Assembly (NCBI GenBank): GCA_037043235.1
Contig: JAWRVZ010000024.1
Coordinates: 4,486,501 to 4,550,500 of the forward strand
Source: Rhodeus uyekii
Lineage: Eukaryota > Chordata > Actinopteri > Cypriniformes > Acheilognathidae
Direction of reading: 5' to 3'
DNA: 64,000 nucleotides
The position numbers were made by a program, and so were the translations under genes. Under the pieces are notes generated by a model, which saw only the letters and a program-made list of their open reading frames with translations, made no database searches and had not been told where the DNA came from. Below, piece by piece: positions 32,181-45,245 of this stretch. Numbering within the stretch: position 1 is the stretch's first letter; every line of letters starts with the position of its first letter.

Positions 32181-35138
32181 GGATATGCATTCCTGTCAGC
32201 CAGACTAAGAACCACAGTCAAATGGACAAGAACATTTTTATGTCAGTGTTTGTCAATTACAGAATACAAAAGAACATTTCCCCAGTCTCCTCATAATGTA
32301 TTTGACAACTTCCTCCTACACGTCTACCACATCAGATGCCACAATCTGTTTAACAGCAGATTAAGGTGACATGTTCTGTTCTTTTTACTTTTACTCCTCA
32401 TGAATTTTTTATGAGCTGTTATACATTTTTCAGACGGGCTTCTTTACTCATAAGTGGCTTTCAACAGATTTGGTGGGTCACTAACATTAAAGTTTTGTGG
32501 CTTTTAGGGCCACGTTGTGAAGCCCCAGGCATCATCCTGCAGTTGTCAGTCAGTTTCCTCATGAAGAAAACTATCCTCTTTAATCATGAGATAACGTGAT
32601 CACAGTAAGGTGGTGCATTGCCACATTGTGTGGTCAATAATGAGGAAACTGCCCGTTTCGACATTCAAGCAGCTGCGGAAATATTTAGGGCAATGATATC
32701 ATTCCCCACTGATTAGGCTAGAGAATGGATGAAATGGACCATGAAGTCTAATCTCTTCCTTTCCTAATCTCTCCTCGTATTTGGAAACTGCCGGAGGAAA
32801 TGACTGAGCACTCTTCAAAGGTAGTAAATGCTTTGTGTGAGCATCATTTGCATGTTACTGATTATTTTAACCCAAATTGAACGTGCCAGCTTGCGTTTTT
32901 GATAATGGAGAGAACAGGATTGTTCGAGACTGAGGGTTAGAAGGTGCTTATTTTGAATTGGTGCTGTGATTGACAAATTAAATCCTCATGCAGGTCAAAG
33001 ACGGGGAGCTTCAGGAAATTATAAACCTGGGCTTGTGTCCCAATAATTAGTCACATGTTCTTCTGCCAGCTAGTGGCCACATTACACTGACTTAATTACA
33101 ACCACCTGCTTGAGACGGTAAGACTGAAAACATCAGACCCAGCAGTTGAGGCAAAGCCTCCAGCTGTTTGCGCTTTCGGGATAATCTTTTGATTGGCAAG
33201 TTGTAATGTTTTTCTTGGGTCCTGCGAGACCATGGCATCTGAGATGGTGTAAACCAACCGAAAAAGGATATTTCAGTGCTGTGCTTATAGAGACTTGCCT
33301 GCCAACGTGCCCGGTATACATTGTACGATTTTGGGTTGTACCAGACGAAAGATGACCAATGGTGGAGATTTGTAAAATTTGGAAATGTATCACGATCATC
33401 TCACAGTTTACTGACTATCCAATAAAAACGCAACATGAAATGGCGTATTGATCAATGCAACATGGCGCTAAAATTTTAATGTCTTGCCTCAAGCTCTATT
33501 TGCACAATGCATGCCAAATTGGTCTCTTTTCTCTAGCAATGACTGTCCATATTCTCATCATTTACTTTGTATTCTTTTTTCCAGCACACATAAAAAACAC
33601 AATTGCCAATGTGGGATTGATCTTGCTCTATTGTTTTTAACACAATGAGAGTTTATTCTTTTATGCTAACTTAGCCTACGATTCAATATATGTCATCATC
33701 GTACTTGCCGTTCCCAAGTTGTACAACGTGATTTGTAATAATCTTATAGGAAGTCTGTAGCAGGCATTAAAGTTGAATATGAGATATGCCCTCAGAAATA
33801 CACAGGCCTCAAATAATCTCCATTAACATGGAACAATAGAACTGAAACTCAGTGGCTTCATTGTTTGTCTGCTATTTGCAAACATTAAGATGAAATAAAC
33901 AGAGTTGTAATTAATAATTGTGAAAGTAAACTCTTTCTGTTTGCTAAATAGTTGATTTCTTTGTGGAAAAATGCATCCCTTATTAGTCTACAAGAATTGT
34001 TTGCTTGTTTAGCTGTGGAAACTTTTCTTTATTTAACGGAAAATAATTTAATACATTTTCACATTCAAATATTGTCTTTCTTTTTCAATGCAGGTCAAGA
34101 CATGATGGGCCTAAACCTAGAATATGTTTATGGGGCTTTTGGCCCTTCTAGCCAAATGTCATATGACATTTTATTCTTTCTTTATACACTGTTCACTTCC
34201 ATATTATTACCTATCCTTGTTTAACTCTAATGATCAAACACATCCATCAATAATTTTGTGTGATAAACGCTGTACTACTTAGCACATGCATAAAACGGTT
34301 CACTCATATCTTATTATTCTCATATCTTTGTCGCACCACACTGATCTAAGCTACATTTTATAGTTTGAAGTTGATGGAATGATAAAGACCCTTTTCAGGT
34401 CTTTCCCATAAGCCCTCAAATATTTTCCCTGAATAACTTACTTGGCCTTTGAAGATTAAATAGATTCAGTGTCTTATAAAATACCTTATGAAATGTGATT
34501 TGCAGCATTTAAAAGCGCAGTTAACCCAAACATGAAAATCCTGTCATCTTTTATGCCTGCTCAAGCTTATTTTGAAGAATATTCAGTAACATTTTATTAT
34601 GATGGTCCACTTTAAACATTCTACTAACTATAATTAACATTGCAAATACATGTCAACTACTAATCCTCCTTAAATGTCATTGTCTTTTGTCCACATTCCA
34701 AGGCTTTGGGAAATAAAAAACCTATGCAGGTGAGGAAATGATGACAGGTCTTTAATTTATAGAGTAACTACCTTTTTAAAATGTAATGTGTGAGCATTAA
34801 TCATGTTTTTATGTATCTTGCATAATTATGGGACATTTGGAGAGTAGGAAAGAAGAAAGATTGGTTGTTCTTTTCTTTTTCCCACCAAGCAGATCATTGA
34901 GCTCTATGAGAAGTCTCAGTCAGCAGAATACAGTCCAAAAAGATTTTTGGAAGGAGTCAAAATGAGTCAGATAATCTGTGTGGCCCTATTGATGCTTTTG
35001 GAGAACAGAAACTGAATATCAAGAATTGGCTAAAGGCTTGCATAGTCAATTGAAGACATATGGAACAAGCATCGGCCTATAACATTGGTTGTAAACAGCA
35101 TTTCTGAACCTTTAATTTAATTAGTAACTGCAGCAGTG
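32181..35138. other. Sequence without recognised features
   Basis: No coding exon or delimited repeat is visible. A short block at 34515-34560 (AACCCAAACATGAAAATCCTG) resembles one at 45290-45330 and is probably old repeat. Confidence 0.35.
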
Positions 35139-35142
35139 TTAA

Positions 35143-35731
35143 GGGCCAGTCACAGAGCCGATCACGCACGAATCACTCACAAATCACGCACAGATTGGGT
35201 TTGTGCGTGCTTGTGCGTCAAGAAATTGACCTAAGTACAAAGTACGAACATTCGACGCACGAATCACTGACGGAGCGCGTCCAAACACGCACGCTTCGCG
35301 AACGTTCCGCGAACAAGCACTTTCAAAATCCACATTGTCAGTGGATGTCGGTGGAATGAACATGATACGTGCGCGGTTCATGCGTGATATGAAGGTGGGG
35401 CGTCAGTGGACGGACATAGACGTGCGCGGTTTCGAACCAGTTCAGACGCATAAGCACTGACTGCCGACGCGTGTCCCGTACATAGTCACGCATACTCGAC
35501 GCATAAACTACGCACACCGACTCATGAATAACGCACAGCGACGTACAATTTTGAACCATTCAAAACTCAAAATCACGCACAAACCGCCTTCGACGCACAT
35601 CCACTTACAATCACTGATGGTCCACGTTCGTTCCACCGACGAATTACGCATACGACGCACGCTCCGCGCAGAAACGAAAATCTGTGCGTAATTTGTGCGT
35701 GATTCATGCATTTTCGCTGTGTGACTGGCCC
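35143..35731. mobile_element. piggyBac-type miniature element rich in ACGCAC motifs
   Basis: The ends GGGCCAGTCACA (35143) and TGTGACTGGCCC (to 35731) are exact inverted repeats. TTAA lies on both sides (35139-35142 and 35732-35735), the hallmark target duplication of piggyBac transposons. The 589-bp interior has no transposase and is dominated by scattered, oppositely oriented copies of ACGCAC/GTGCGT. This makes it very CpG-rich compared with its surroundings. Confidence 0.75.
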
Positions 35732-35784
35732 TTAACGTATTCAATTTTTGTGTATTATAACTGTATATTAAATGCAGACAAAAA

Positions 35785-36418
35785 TAAGATTAAGTTGGCT
35801 TGAGAGAGCCAACTTACTGATCTACTCTTTAAGATTCTTATTATTATTCTTAGCAAAATTTTAAACACTATTTCCTCCTAGGGCTTTCAAGCTACAAACA
35901 CCAAACTTGCCCCAGACCTCCGAACTATTCTGACTTGGGTTGCTATATCTTTTCGAACTGATTCGACTTATGATATTCCGAAAAATTACGTTTAAAGACA
36001 AAGATTTTCTTATGCTTTCAATGAGGGGGTGAACACTTGTTACATTAACTCTAATTGAGTATTTCAGCTTCATCCACTATGTATCCGTCACTGACAAACC
36101 CTAGCAACGAACTTGAGACATGCTAGCAAACTTACTAAATCATGCTACATGCTAGTCAAAGCTAAATCTTGCTAGCGACTTGCTAATTCATACAAAATCA
36201 CGCTAGCGACTAACTAACATAAATCTTGCTAGCAACTTGCTAATTAATGTTAAACCTTGCTAGAAACATGCTAATTCATGCTAAATGTTGTTAGCATCAT
36301 GCTTTTTCATGCTAATTCAAACTAACCCTAACTAAAAGCTGTTAAAACTGCTTCAAACTTTCTGGCCTGGCTTTCTCAAGCCAGCTTTAAAGTTCGTTGA
36401 CGAACTTTACTCATCTAG
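35785..36418 (+). mobile_element. Helitron-like non-autonomous element
   Basis: The 3' end has a perfect 9-bp hairpin (AAAGTTCGT/ACGAACTTT, 36389-36408, loop TG), six bases, then CTAG (36415-36418) followed by T. That is the terminal layout of Helitrons. Near the 5' end TTGGCTTGAGAGAGCCAAC folds on itself, and it is the inverse of CTGGCTTTCTCAAGCCAG near the 3' end. The centre (36115-36310) is an imperfect tandem array around TGCTAGC, as found in some non-autonomous Helitron families. The 5' boundary is approximate, and no Rep/helicase is encoded. Confidence 0.55.
36115..36310 (+). repeat. Imperfect tandem array around TGCTAGC
   Basis: Roughly 28-32-bp units, each with variants of CTTGCTAGCAACTTGCTAAT, occur six or seven times with indels. 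Confidence 0.75.
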
Positions 36419-38050
36419 TTGACTGTATCATACTTGCCTGATGGTTCCAAGGTACAATTCTAGAATCCTTTTTCAACTTTATATAAAGTTTGTTTCATTA
36501 ATTTGATACCCTTCCAAATACAGACACTGATTTGGATTTACGGATGCCATTTTTTGAGATATGTGTGTTGGGATACAGTATGTGTGAATCTGGGATGTGT
36601 TCTCTTAACTTTCTCAGCATATTAATTTGTTGTCTCACTGCTGATCCATCATCTCTTGTGGTGGAAACCAATTGACTTGTGTTCCTGTTAAGACCTCTTA
36701 TTGGATACCCTCCAAATGATCTCATGTTCCATAGTTTATCTGGCTCTTCCTCATGTGCCATAAATCATCATGATGTAATCTTTCACACTGCCGTTCCCAC
36801 AGCTGGTGAGCTGAAGTGCTTGATCTCAGAGCGAGTGTTGCGCAGTGACCAGTTAACCTCAGGTTTTACATCCCTGAGCAGAAATGACCGCATATTCCTC
36901 GGATCTTTATTTCTGAAATCTCAATTTATTCCACACGGGTTTTAAGGTTACGGACTGTTTTTGCAGTGTTTATCCAGGCGAAAAAGACTGATCACATTTT
37001 GAGAATCTTAAAATCTCTCTGAGTGTTTATGTCTGATATTTGCATTTGGGCCTGAAGATTCATCTGATTTTCTGAGAGTATTTGTGTGTGAATTGAGTGT
37101 GATCTCTCCTGGCATCTCTGCGCTTGTGTTCTTATGGCCAGGAGGAGGAATGTTGCTAAAAAAAGAGAGAGAGAGATTTTTTTTCTTCTTTTTTTACGAG
37201 ACCTTACTGTGGAAAAATGTCTGGTCGTTTTGCCACCTACTCCTCCCGGATGATCTCCTCCTGAGATCCTGTAAAAAGCAGGATATCTACCCTAGGATGT
37301 CTTGTTCTTTACATCCAGAGGGTAATGGGATTTTGGGAAACTGCAAAGCAGAAACATTTTAGGGACATATTATAGAAGAAATTCAAGTCTTATTGATGTT
37401 TAAAGGACCCCAGTGAATTCTATTTAGCCCTTAATTCATCATCTCGTTTTAAAGGCTTTGCTTTGAACTGCTAAGTATGTCATTTTCTGAGAAATTAAGT
37501 TTAATTAATTAATGAATTTTGAAACACCAGATTTATTATAAAGATAGAAAAGTTTTTTCAGCTTTCGGATGCAGCCGTAACTTTAGAAAACCACACCGAG
37601 CTGTAGAGGTTAAGCAAAATGTGTCTGTTTACGAGGAGGTCCCACTGTTGAGCTTCTGCCTGATGAGGCAAATGATCCTGTTCTAAGGGTTGATGGCTTC
37701 TGCTCTCTTCGCTCCTCCGGTCGTGCCCGTGAAATCGGTGCGGAGCAGCATTATTATTCAAGCCTCCAGCTGTGTCAAATCTCAGTCTAGATCAGTTCTA
37801 ACATTCAGCTTCTTTTCCAAATCTCTGTCTGACAGATGCTGCGGTTTTATTTTCATGTATCAAAATCTCATATTCATACACGTGAAATCCACTGATTAGG
37901 TGTCTTGAGAGGAGAATGTGGGTGGAGAGGGGATTATGGTCTGGTGTTTTTTGTCATTGTTTGGGTATGTTGAGGTGAATCAATAGATACTGGGGATAAA
38001 AACAGATACTCTACTATTAAATGAGATTAAAATGTTTGGGTCTGTAAGAT
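36419..38050. other. Sequence without recognised features
   Basis: No exon, RNA gene or delimited repeat seen. Confidence 0.35.
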
Positions 38051-38059
38051 GTTTATTTT

Positions 38060-38290
38060 TTTGAAGAAAGAAATGAATGCTAATCAGAAAAGATGCATTT
38101 AGTTGATCAAAAGTGACAGGAAAGACTTTTATATTTTTATATAATAACAATATGCTGTTCTTTTGAGCTTTCTTTTCATCAAAGAATCCTAAAAAATAGT
38201 CATGTTTCTTAAAAAAATATTAAGCAGCACAACTGTTTTTTCAACATTGATAATAATAAGAAATAACAAGGATTGTGTGATGTTTTGAAT
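38060..38290 (+). repeat. High-copy AT-rich interspersed repeat, copy e
   Basis: Shares CTTTCTTTTCATCAAAGAAT, ATTAAGCAGCACAACTGTTT and ACATTGATAATAATAAGAAA with the other copies. It lacks the usual 3' third. Confidence 0.7.
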
Positions 38291-38683
38291 AATGTTATTG
38301 TAACTTAAAACGCACTAGAGGAAACTTTTAATAGTTTCTAGAACTAATGGCGGAAGTACCCACTGTTTGGCGTGTTCACACAGCAGGAACTGGGAATGAT
38401 TTTCGCTCTAGAAACACCTTTTTGGAGAAGGGTCTAACCCAGCACAAAAAGAACTACTAGTGATATAAGTGTACTCTGATTGGCTGAACTAGTACCCATG
38501 TGTACACACAGATTATAGCCTATATATTTACTCCACAAACTAACTCTATGAACATGGAAAACAATGATAGATGGACCTTTCAACCTTTTACGCTAAGGAG
38601 TAAATCCAACACAACTTTGAGGGGACCAAACGGAATATGATTGCGTCAACCACAAGGCAAACGGCAATACCTTTTTTCATATG

Positions 38684-39216
38684 CAGTAATACCTTGAGAT
38701 ACGAGCGTCCAGACATACGAGTATTTGAGATACAACCTTCGAGCAAATGTTTTGCTTTGAGATACGTGTAAATATTTGCGATACGAGCAGCTTACAGACA
38801 CCGACACTAGGTAGTCGAGCACTCGAAGAAGCCCAAGCCGCCTCATTTATGGGGTAATTGCATATGATCTCCACTAGAGGCACCTTTATTTTACAGCGGT
38901 GGGTTACCGGGGGCGACGAGTGATTCAGGAGTATTAAGCTGGGAGCAGCACGAGTTATGTGTGTTCAATAATAATAAATATGAGGTTCTGAGGCTATCCA
39001 AAACACTACACGGGAAGAAACACTACACTTCCGTATTGTTTTTGCATTATCTACATAATTTACGTAATCTACGTTTTCCCTTTTTTCAATTGTTATTAGC
39101 ACTAATAATACATTTTTTCTGTTATTTCTTATGGGAAAAAATTCTTTGAGATACGAGCAATTTGAGTTACAGCTCAGTCCTGGAACGGATTATGCTCGTA
39201 TCTCAAGGCATTACTG
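38684..39216. mobile_element. Tigger-like (Tc1/mariner) miniature element
   Basis: The ends CAGTAATACCTTGAGATACG and CGTATCTCAAGGCATTACTG are inverted repeats with one mismatch. A TA follows the right end (39217-39218), and the left flank reads TG where TA is expected. CAGT ends with TA targets point to the pogo/Tigger group. The 533-bp interior has extra internal copies of GATACGAG but no transposase. Confidence 0.75.
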
Positions 39217-40433
39217 TACTGTATACTTTCTTTGTATAACAGTTCTGTCAATAACATATTAGATAGGACAGTTAAACGGATCATAAAGTAATGAAAATGG
39301 GAGCGCTGTGCGCTCAGGCTCTGGCGTTCTTAGCGTCGTCAAAATAAAGGTTCACCACGCTTTCAAAATAAAAGTCACAATAATAAGAACATATTACGTC
39401 ACTTCAAAGTTCCTACTGGCGGTGCGAATACAACCAATAAAATGGGAACCACCCTGGTGGAGAACTCGGGTGCAAAAGGTACCCTCCAATTGTTGTAAGA
39501 TAAAGACACACTATAAGTAACACTATATATGGTTACAATGGGTGCTACCTTATGTTAAAGCAAAAACAATAAGACTTTTAAATGTTTATCCAAGTTAAAT
39601 GCAATCTTTAGCCAATCTCAACCTGAATAACCATTTTTCATTCTGTACATTAGAATGTTTGATGCCTAAATTCACCCTTTAAATTGATTGATATCTTGAT
39701 TCATTTGATTGATATCTTGTTGCCCATTTTGGCCATATCCTGCTCTCATTCTGTTGTTGGGAACTGCCGTGCTGTTTTCCCATGGTGAATGGGATTACAC
39801 TGACAGCAGAGAATGTTTGGTGTTGACACAGCATGCAGCTTGGTTAGTCCTCCAAATCCCCTGCTGTTCCTGAGACCAAACAGCAAAATCTGCTCGTTTT
39901 TCAAACCAATTGCTCTGGGAATATGAACTGGCTAGAGGAAAGTCCTGTATTTATGTAAGGAACGGATAGTTCTTCCTCTGGTTTTAATTAAGAAAGACTC
40001 AGGGAACCAAGTGCTTCCAGTCTGACAGATTGTGCTTTGAATTTTTATGACAGGTTTTGTCAGCACAACGAAAAATCCAATGTAAGGATAAAACAACAGA
40101 CGGGTTAATACTTTTACGGGTTTGACTATTAACATGAATTCTCTTAACTTCTAATGAAAGAAGGTGGAAGCATATAGCAAACACTATAATGTTTGGCACA
40201 TCTTTTAACGAGGTCCTGAAGTTGACAACAGATGTATGCACATACTTAAGCTTAAGCTTGTCTGACGCAGAACTGAATAAATGTGTCGGACAGTGATTCA
40301 AATATTTAGTAGCTTCAAAACAAGAGGCAGTTCAGGATCGAATTAATAAATTAATTCTATCACTCACCAAAGCTGTTCCATATGAGGAAGGAGATTATTT
40401 GATGTTAAAAGGTAATAGGTAATCAATAAGTAA
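39217..40433. other. Sequence without recognised features
   Basis: No gene or delimited element seen. Confidence 0.35.
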
Positions 40434-40847
40434 CGTATTTTCCTGCATATAACCCGCGGGTTATACCAGATTTTACAAACCCCACAGGGGGTGCGGGTTA
40501 TATAAGGGTATGGGCTATATAACACATTTTTTACACGTAATAATATTTCAATATATTTGTTACGTCACTAATGATGTAAGTTTTATTTTTTTTTGCAGTA
40601 TTTTCTTTCTTGCGAGGGTTGTTGTGTCTGGCCCTTATACTGTCACTCTGACAGCTGGCGCTGATAGGCTGTCTGACCTGTCAATCATGCAAGAAGACGT
40701 GATTGGCTGTGCTGCATGAGGGCGGGCTCTTCTCTTCTCATCCGATGATTCAAACCGATGATTTTTTTACACAAAACCCCAAAACCTGCGGGCTATATGA
40801 GGGTGCGGATTATCTGCGTTTGCGGGTTATATGCTGGAAAATACGGT
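40434..40847. mobile_element. Inverted-repeat element, family X, copy 2
   Basis: The ends CGTATTTTCCTGCATATAAC and GTTATATGCTGGAAAATACG are inverted repeats. It lacks about 180 bp present in copies 1 and 3 between the core and the right end, so it is an internal deletion derivative. It keeps the core at 40638-40749. Confidence 0.85.
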
Positions 40848-42034
40848 GATTGATATTGGATTATTTCTTGGTTGTACTGTATTGATGAGGACTAGTCTCA
40901 CTTGGCCAGACCTTCAAACTGACGGCAGAAGGGCTGGACTCATTAGCCGTCCGACGGACATGTAAAGCAACCAATTGTTGATGTTTAGGGCCGTGAAAGT
41001 CCAATATCGATGTCTCCACAATAACAAACCAGTGTGCAATTCATTCATTTTTATTATAATTGATGCAGGAAATGGGTTTTATAGCTGAATTTGTAACAGC
41101 ACAGCAATTGTTTTTATGGTCATCTAAGTCAATGCCATCAATCAATAACTCTTTATTGACATGATCAGATCATTTATCATGTTTGCATGCTGTTTTCATA
41201 ACCCTTTCTGAGTGAAAAAAGAGGTCCATGGACCATTTGGCTTGCATGTTGACAACCGTTCTTGTGCCTAATTGGAGAACCCGACTCCACCACACCTTTA
41301 AGCTCTTTTTGCCCATTCCAACAGGTCGCCCCCCCCCCCCCCCCCCTTCTTAATTGCTCTGCTTCAAAGGCTTGTTTTGATGCCCTGAACCTCGTCTCTC
41401 CCCAGAGACTGAGGTCTGCTTGGCCTTGGGGCCTGGAAAGGGAGAGGGACGTTTGAATGAAAGACAAGAACAGACTGCGTTGAGAAAACACTAGGAAAGT
41501 GTGTACAGAGCTGGTCATTATCACAGCACCGAGTGTTGTACCATATGACTCTCTCAACATTTTGACAGCCACCTTTTTCTAGAGCGATCACACTTGTCAG
41601 ACACCTGTCGCAATGCTGCAACGTTTTAATCAGATAAAGCAAAGACATGGGTTACATCTGTGTTGAGTTGATATCTGATTGTGTTGGATCAGTATAATTC
41701 AGAGTATTAGGGGCTCAGTCCAGACATCTGTGAATGGCTGTTGTTTGATCAAATATTAGAATACACTTTGAATAACTGTTGAAGCATTATATCTGTGGTA
41801 TGTCATTGCTTATGAAGTAAATTTCTCAATATTACTGGGGCTGAACCTAAAAAGACCCCACTAACCTCAGTCTCAGCCTCAGGCATTGACAAAAAAAACT
41901 TTTTTTCATGTAGTCCAATATGCAGTTTACACTCATAACAGTTTTGGAATTGACTCCACAAGTGTTTAAGTTTGTACAATGAGTGCTTCTGACAAACATC
42001 AGTCAAGTTTATGGCAAATGATTATGGTGAATAA
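40848..42034. other. Sequence without recognised features apart from a C run
   Basis: No exon seen. An 18-base poly(C) run lies at 41329-41346. Confidence 0.4.
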
Positions 42035-42405
42035 GATTTGGGATCGGAAAGTTTGGGATCAGTAAGATTTTGTTTAAAGAAATTAATACTTTAATTCAAC
42101 AAGGATGCATTAAATTGACCAAAATTGACAGATATTTCAAAACATAGAGACATTTACACAAAACAAAATATGTATCAATGTTGAAATAATAATATCAATG
42201 TTTTCAACATTAATAATAATCATAATTGTTTCTTGATGCTGAAAATTCAGCTTTACATCACATGAATAAATATTTTAAATTGCTCTACAATAGAAATTGG
42301 TTATTTTAAATGATAATATAGACAATATTACTGTGTAAATTCAGCTTTGGTGAGCATAAGACTTTTTTTCCCCCCTTAAAAATCTTACTGACCTCAAACT
42401 TTTGA
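42035..42405 (+). repeat. High-copy AT-rich interspersed repeat, copy f
   Basis: The longest copy, running to GTGAGCATAAGACTTTTTTT and CTTACTGACCTCAAACTTTT. The middle is shortened where others have GGATCATGTGACACTG. Confidence 0.7.
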
Positions 42406-45169
42406 AAGGTTGTGTTTTGGTTACTGCTTATTTGAATCATTAGACATAATTACAGTTTAATATGAATTTAATAGCCCGCTAACTGACATAAACACTTTAA
42501 TTTTGATGAGCTGGACACACCACAATTAGAGAGAGGACTACAGAAAAAGCATATTACTCCAATGACTGACAGTTGATGAGCCTGGACATCCCATCTTTCC
42601 AAAGGGACAGACGTCCTGTAGGATGTTTCACTCATCGTGTTTGTGAATAACGTAGCATGATCATGAACCGAGAGGGGAAGAAGTAGGGCAGCGAGAGTGT
42701 ATAATGCCAAATAACAACAAGCACATCCTTTATTGCCCACCCCTCAATGATCATCGATTAGCATTGAACTTTAACTGACTGCATTGTTCAAATGCACTGC
42801 TGACTGAAAAGGGACCTTTAGCTTGAAAGCAGATAAGAATAATGCAGATGCCCTTTGAGATCTATTGTTTAAACCCCTTGTTGATTCTAGATGGAGGAAA
42901 CAATGCTTGCAAGTGTAGAGAACGCAATTAAAGAGCCAACAGTCCCCGCAGACATTAAGGTCAGAGGAAACAAATCAATTTACCAGGGAATGGCCAATCG
43001 AAGTACTCTGGTCGATATTAAATGCCATTGATTTGGGAGTAAAAGAGGTTTGTTTAAAGGAAACCTCTAGGGATGCAAATGAAATGCATTGTTTAAAAAA
43101 TTAAACAGCTTAGAGATCATTTCTCAGGCTGTTTAAGACTAGACATTTGCAAGAGGAAACACTACTCGTCTCATGAAGCATTGAATATGATAAAGAAGCC
43201 ACGACAAGAGAATCTAAAAATATTAAGTATAAATCAAAGATGATGTATTGGAAGTGTGTTACAGAACAATATACCAATATTAAAGTTGATTGAGAGTGAT
43301 TAGCGACTAATATTTTGAAAAGATGTCTTCTGTACTCAACAAGGCTGCTTTTTTTTTGATACTGTAATACTGTAAAATATTATTTTTCGTTTAAAAGAAC
43401 TGATTACGGTTATTATTAGGTTATATTAAGGTTTTATTTTTTCCGTTGGTCAAATATTTAACATTTTGTACATTTTATAGTTAAGTTCATCAATCTTGTG
43501 CATTCTGAGAGTTCAACTTTAATTGCTCCAACCTATTTTCAGTGTGCAAATTGCACAAAGAAAAAAGTGAATTCAATTGCACCTGAACTTTAGTGTCTTC
43601 CAAATAATTAGGATATAATAATAATAATAATCATAATCATTTTATTGTTGTAATATTAATAATATTTTACATGATAGTAATAGCCCTTGTACTACAAATG
43701 CACTGTAAAATAAAAAATACAGTAGGAAAATTAGAATACGTTTGCTGCAATTTCTACACTTTAAAGAGATAAACCCTTTTATTTGCATGAAATCTACCGT
43801 TTCTGTGAAAAAGGGTTTACAAACGTGAAATGATGTAATCATCTTCCCACAATATTTTGTGAAATTATGTCATGTATAACTGGTTCCCGCTATATTCCCA
43901 AATGCACAGAGTTCACTGCATTCATTCACTGTAGACATGCGGAAAAACACTGGTTAATCAAGCGTAAACGGCCATCTTTACCTTTATCTCCATTCACCCG
44001 ATACTTAGTTAATTCAATATTTTGCGATTCGATAAGGGCACAAAGCCATATCTTGTTCGTTTGACAGATACTCTGCCAAGGCGATGGTTAGACATCTTTT
44101 ATCATGAGAAGTTTTGGTTCATTGTGAAACTGTGGCTCTACAGATTAAATTATGACTGGCCGCCACAGTCTGGGGAATTAATGTGAAACGCTAGCTGTCG
44201 TGTTGTTTTATGGCTTTACTTTCTCTTCTGTGTGTCTATAGAAACCAAACAATAATGAATGTCCTCACCGCAACAAAATAAAGATATTCCAAGACATTTT
44301 TCTTAAGGGAGGCTGTTAGTGGTGGTTGGAGAACAAGGAAATTATAGTAGAACCACAACGATTTTGTCTACAAAACTTGAAAAATGAGATAAAACATGAA
44401 CATCCTGGGTTTTACTGTGCCTCTTTTATAATATCCGTCTCCCTACATTCATCTATTTTTATTTAGGAAAAATCTTCTGCAGTTTTTGTCAGTGCTACCA
44501 TGAATAATTCTGTGGCTATGCCAAGAACATCACAACTTTAATAGGCTAGTAGCTTTTGCAACTGGGAGACACTTGCGGTAAAACACAATGAATCGCAGAA
44601 AGTTAAAGCATTTAGGCTTGTTTGATGCACACAGTTGTTGATCGTCTCTGACAGTGAGAGTCAGCTACAGGTAATTAGCCAGGAATGCTGTTTGAATAAA
44701 TTATTCACGACCTCCGACACTAATCAAGATTAGTAGCACCAAGCATAACAGACAAAATGCAATCAGTTTGGCGTTGAACAATAAAGAGCAATTAACCAAG
44801 CAACGAATCTGATATGTTACGGCAGCCATTAATATTTCACCTTTTTCAGTAGTGGATTTAGTTTGATTAAAGCTAGTGCGACGTTCATTTCTTTACTCAA
44901 GCTGCAAAGTGAAAAATTCACGCACATGCTGTTTCAGAGTAGTGCACCACAGGGAACGTCATCAATAATGAATTCGCAATCTCGTCGCACTCCAAGAGTC
45001 GTACTTACAACATGCCCTGTGCCAAGCTCTCCTCTGAGTCTTCGGTGTGGAGGAGGGCGGCTTTTCCTCCACGTGTTTTATTGTGCTTTTGTGGATATTA
45101 ATTTACTTAGCTGTTTGTTTGGTGCGTTTAAATATGTGCCGTGACCTCTGGTTGTGTTTCTTTTCACAG
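42406..45169. other. Probable tspan18 5' intron sequence
   Basis: No exon or delimited repeat was recognised. Its status as intron depends on the upstream first-exon call. Confidence 0.35.
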
Positions 45170-45245
45170 CTAATAATAACAGACGGAAAGAGAGAGCAGA
45201 GAGCATCTTTTGACCTGAATCCTGAACTACATCACAGAACTCATG
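45170..45245 (+). other. tspan18: Candidate 5' exon of tspan18
   Basis: A 76-base segment has a strong acceptor (TTGTGTTTCTTTTCACAG to 45169) and a strong donor (CATG|GTAGGT at 45245/45246). It lies on the tspan18 strand, 12.4 kb upstream of the exon carrying the start codon. It contains one ATG, at its very end (45243-45245). If joined to the acceptor at 57692 this ATG is in frame with the tspan18 start. Chance splice-site pairs occur, and no transcript is available. I judge it more likely than not to be a real exon. Confidence 0.5.

Noticed and set aside
36115..36310. CRISPR-like array of repeats
   Set aside because: The units are imperfect, without constant spacers, inside a eukaryotic mobile element.
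31674..40719. Similar peptide (ending MQEDVIGCAA) from the family X elements
   Set aside because: The peptide similarity follows from nucleotide identity of the core. The frame upstream differs between copies, and in copy 3 an open frame is listed only on the other strand, so there is no sign of coding constraint.
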